Source of the DNA: Homalodisca vitripennis
Taxonomy: Eukaryota > Arthropoda > Insecta > Hemiptera > Cicadellidae
Direction: 5' to 3'
Length of the DNA: 64,000 bases
NCBI RefSeq assembly: GCF_021130785.1
Contig: NC_060208.1
Span: forward strand, 169,874,501-169,938,500
The notes under the pieces were generated by a model that was not told where the DNA came from, ran no database searches, and was given only the letters and a program-made list of their open reading frames with translations. The translations under genes and the position numbers were made by a program. Below, in pieces: positions 60,626-64,000 of this stretch. Within the stretch, counting starts at the first letter, position 1. Every line of letters begins with the position of its first letter.

Positions 60626-62384
60626 AGTTTCACTGCTTCTCTTTCTCTATACAACAAATTATAGCACCAGGAACTTTCTTCATATCTCTTAGTGTTGTAT
60701 CCTGTGTGACATTGTATAGTTAACAATTAATTATTGTTATATTGTTATACAATCTCAAAGGAGTGTTTTTACTGAAAACTATGCTACAATCAGTTTAACA
60801 ATAATATATCTATTAGTTCTTGAGATTATTAGTACTTTTAGGAATAATAAAAGAGATTTGTACAGCCTTTTTGCTCAGCTACTACTAAAAACAAGATAAT
60901 GAATATCTTAAATTTTTTATAATATTAGTGGGATTGTGATATGATTAGAGAAAACTCGTGAAACTGGTTTGGAGGTTCAACGTGTAACCTCCAATAATTC
61001 CAACTGTAGTGCAGCTTAACCAACAATGACTGCTTTATATTTCGATCTTATTTTGGTTTTATTTGTAACGCACATTCATTATTCAATGATCTAACTCTTC
61101 CAAACTCTGTAACTCGTAATATTGTAAACAGTTGCAATAAACAATGCAATAATATTTAATATATTTCAATCAAGAAATACATTGAATTCGTGCGTGTATC
61201 ACTACACCTCATTAAAATGTGTTTATGGCGGCACTAAGGCGGAAATATGAACTTAATCAACAATGAAGAATCGGTGGTCCACAGTCAATACTTTGAAGAA
61301 ATGTGAAAAACGTTTTGATGGGGGCATTCCAATTGACTTGTTATTGTGTCACAAACATTCTTACAGTATTCAGTGATACTTATTCAGTTGGTATTTCTTA
61401 CCAACGAAACAAGTGATATCAATCTATATGTAGGTATCTATATGTCTCGTAAACATTAAATTAGACGTTTTTCTCTTATATAAATCTATTAAGCAAAATA
61501 AACCTCATTTTCAACTATAAATGTACCGATCATATGTTAGTGAATATGTATAACCATTTGTGAATAAAGTATAATGTCCGACATGATACAAAACTCAATT
61601 TATTGCACCAAACACTTTACACCTGCTCGTTATATCTTATAACTTGTGTAATCAAAGTATTTCAAAATATAAAATGTCTTTCACCTGAAAAGGATACAAA
61701 TCAACTACAGATATTAAGAAATTTCACATACACAGTAATGTCGTGTTCTGTGATGTCACAGAGCTTGAGTAATGTTGAGTATGACACTGAGTATGCCTTT
61801 GTGTAGTGGGCAAGACTATATGCTGTCTCACGAATGTTCTTGAGTTAAGGTTTCTCTACAGATACAAGAATACTTTGACTATATTATATTACCTTGACTT
61901 AACCAAGTTATATGAATTTTTATTATTCTTAACAAGGTAGTTGTAAGTAACGCGACACAGGCTTCGTTACGGTTGCAAGCAAGATGACGCACTTCCATAG
62001 GTTATGGTTGGACATGAACCTGTCTACTTCTAGACACCTTGAGTTTAATAAGGCATAAAATTTTTTTTTAAAGTTTTGCTGATGAAATTTCTCTTAATAT
62101 TTCTTTCTTCATCATATATTAATATAATGTGCATTGGTTTAAGCTTCCTAATAATGTTTAAATAATAAAAGTTCCGGTAATTTAGGGAGGGTACTTCAAC
62201 GAAGAGTGCACTAAAATCAAATGTCGTTAGCGACTCTAACCGTTGTCACTTCACTCTATTATTTTTCTTTTTAATTTATGGATATGTCATATGAACATGT
62301 CACATGTTAATATGTCGCATGTTAAAATCTTTTATAGCAGTACTCATCTTGTTTACAACCTTTCATATTCTATTATTTTCTCTT
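60626..62384. other. No gene seen
   Basis: AT-rich flank. The frame at 61,603-61,806 has no recognisable domain. Confidence 0.5.
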
Positions 62385-62585
62385 TGTCATTATGGTTAGT
62401 CGTAAAACCAACGTAAAATTATTAGCAAACGCTCAGCCAAATCCCGTGTAGTGACATAGACCACAATTAAACTCCTCCTCATATACAGTAGAAATGAAGC
62501 ATCAGGCACAATTCCAAGGTTATAAGTACTATCGTTTTCGCTATATCTTGTGAATAGACAGACTTGCGGTAACGCTCAGTTAATA
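62385..62585 (+). repeat. Dispersed repeat with CAGACAGA-type tail, copy D
   Basis: Contains 'ggttagtcgtaaaaccaacg', 'cgctcagccaaatcccgtg', 'aatgaagcatcaggcacaat', 'gttttcgctatatcttgtg' and 'aatagacagac', the block order of the copies at 6,418, 6,811 and 22,375. This copy lies outside the palindrome, which confirms interspersion. Confidence 0.75.
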
Positions 62586-63970
62586 ACCTGTATGCGTTTA
62601 ATGCAATGTATAAATACGATACTAGATTTAGTTACTTTCTAAATTAATACTATATATGTTTTTAAGCTTACTGTTTGATTAATTGTGCCACACAAAATCG
62701 GTCAAAAATTAAATATATACTTGACAGTAAGTACAATGGATCACTGACTTTGGAGTAGGCATTCAGTGGAAGGCCAAGTAAACATTTCCATGAAGCGCAC
62801 AAAAGTGAACAATGCCTGAATTGTTCATCTAGCTGTGATCCCAACCACTATTACTCAAAAATGCATAGTGGTGAACTTCTTGGTTTGACTATCTGAATAA
62901 AATTTGTTTTTTCGATATCGTTGCCACGGTAATCATAATTTCTTTTTTATATAATCAACTGCATTTATTTATAAATACATAATCGGCCAATTTGTGCTCA
63001 TAAAATTTATACATCACCATTTATTATTACTTTCATTGAGCGTTTAATATGTCGAATTCCATTACATTTCTAAGTAGCATAATTATTATATATTAATGTT
63101 TTTCCAATTAACGTATTTCAGATAGTAAATTTACAACTTACAAGTATAAAATTCCTGCATTTCAAAGGAAATATATTTTAGTATTTTAATCACTAGAGTA
63201 GCAAATCCCCTTTTTTAGTGTATACCTTCTTTGATCTGTAATAGGGATTAATCCCTCTTTAGTATATGGTACATACCGATTGGGCTAATATAGATTTTTA
63301 GGATTCTATGTGTTTTTCAAAGAATAACTTATTTAGAAACAGATACCAACACACATTACACAAGTATTTTCCTTCATTGATCCACGATACAAAAATAATA
63401 AACCCATTTAAAATCTTTAAATTTTTTATGCATTTAAGGGTGATTGATACAGAAATGGAATTGCTTCAATTCTTAAACGTCGTTAATCGTATTATAAACT
63501 ACAAAAATATTTTCCAAATTATTTAATTTTAAATTACTTATTCCGTATAAAATCTTTTAAGCATTTAGAAATGTTTGATAAATATTAGTGTGTTTAATCT
63601 CATATAATTTTCATTATTGCGTTCAAACAAGAATAAAAACTTATACATTCATGATGGAATATGAATATAAATGTCGGTTTATGCCGTGTTGCCGCATAAC
63701 AAATTATTATTCGAGACTTGTATAAAGATATAAAATGTGTACCACATTTTTTCATCTAATGTACAAATGTAAAGAAAAATCTATTATAATGAAGTACAAA
63801 TATGGAAACAGTAAAATAGTTTTACCCACCACGTTTCTTTTTCTCTCATGAAGGCTTATAGGTATTAACACATCGATTATGACTTTAATCCGATATAATA
63901 TTATGACGTGAAGATTATGTTTAGGCCATCAGGTTAGGTACATTACAGCCATAAAATTTGCTCTAAAAAT
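62586..63970. other. No gene seen
   Basis: AT-rich sequence. The frame at 63,308-63,526 (TTG/ATG start uncertain) has no recognisable domain and an Asn/Ile/Lys-rich make-up expected from base composition. Confidence 0.5.
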
Positions 63971-63976
63971 GAACAA

Positions 63977-64000
63977 TATATATATATATATATATATATA
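63977..64000. repeat. (TA)n microsatellite at the window edge
   Basis: TA run continuing to the last base and probably beyond. Confidence 0.9.

Overview
The window is AT-rich, gene-poor eukaryotic DNA with no intact host gene that I can recognise. Simple-sequence runs, a 5S-rRNA-like SINE-type repeat, a dispersed repeat with a CAGACAGA-type tail, an APE-type LINE and a Ty3/Gypsy LTR element all point to an arthropod, probably an insect. A hemipteran is my guess from repeat style only and is tentative.

Layout. Bases 1 to about 56,520 form one giant inverted repeat (palindrome) with its axis near 29,073 and essentially no spacer. The shared core is about 19.4 kb per arm. In the outermost 440 bp I compared, the arms differ by roughly 6%, by substitutions and indels, while some short blocks are almost identical. 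Each arm carries private insertions. The left arm has a 6.2-kb LINE (13,049-19,222, minus strand), a 1.8-kb segment with coding remnants (7,775-9,580) and a 1.8-kb duplication-type insert (about 24,903-26,693). The right arm has a 5'-truncated LINE tail (42,513-42,908) and a 7.4-kb Ty3/Gypsy element (45,115-52,502). The opposite arm supplies the empty site for each insertion, which fixes most boundaries. From 56,521 to 64,000 is flanking sequence with a 17-bp minisatellite, long TA runs, copies of two repeats that also occur inside the palindrome, and unrecognised AT-rich DNA.

Most interesting content. The left-arm LINE has an APE endonuclease / reverse transcriptase ORF2. Its first ORF, although broken by a few frameshifts and stops, encodes in order a PWWP domain, a C48 (Ulp1/SENP8-like) cysteine protease with recognisable His, Asp, Gln and Cys, an SGNH esterase and a TARG1-like macro domain. 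The SGNH esterase is known from ORF1 of CR1/L2-type LINEs. I know of no described LINE with the PWWP + Ulp1 + SGNH + macro combination. These domains read or remove chromatin, ubiquitin-like and ADP-ribose marks, so the element may carry its own toolkit for acting on host chromatin and damage signalling (inference).

The Gypsy element has nearly identical LTRs (they differ visibly only in a TA run), a 4-bp target duplication, an initiator-tRNA-Met-type primer site, and gag, protease, RT, RNase H and integrase. It is inactive as it stands, because of gag frameshifts, a 356-bp tandem duplication over the gag zinc knuckle, a 1-bp shift before RT and a TGA inside integrase.
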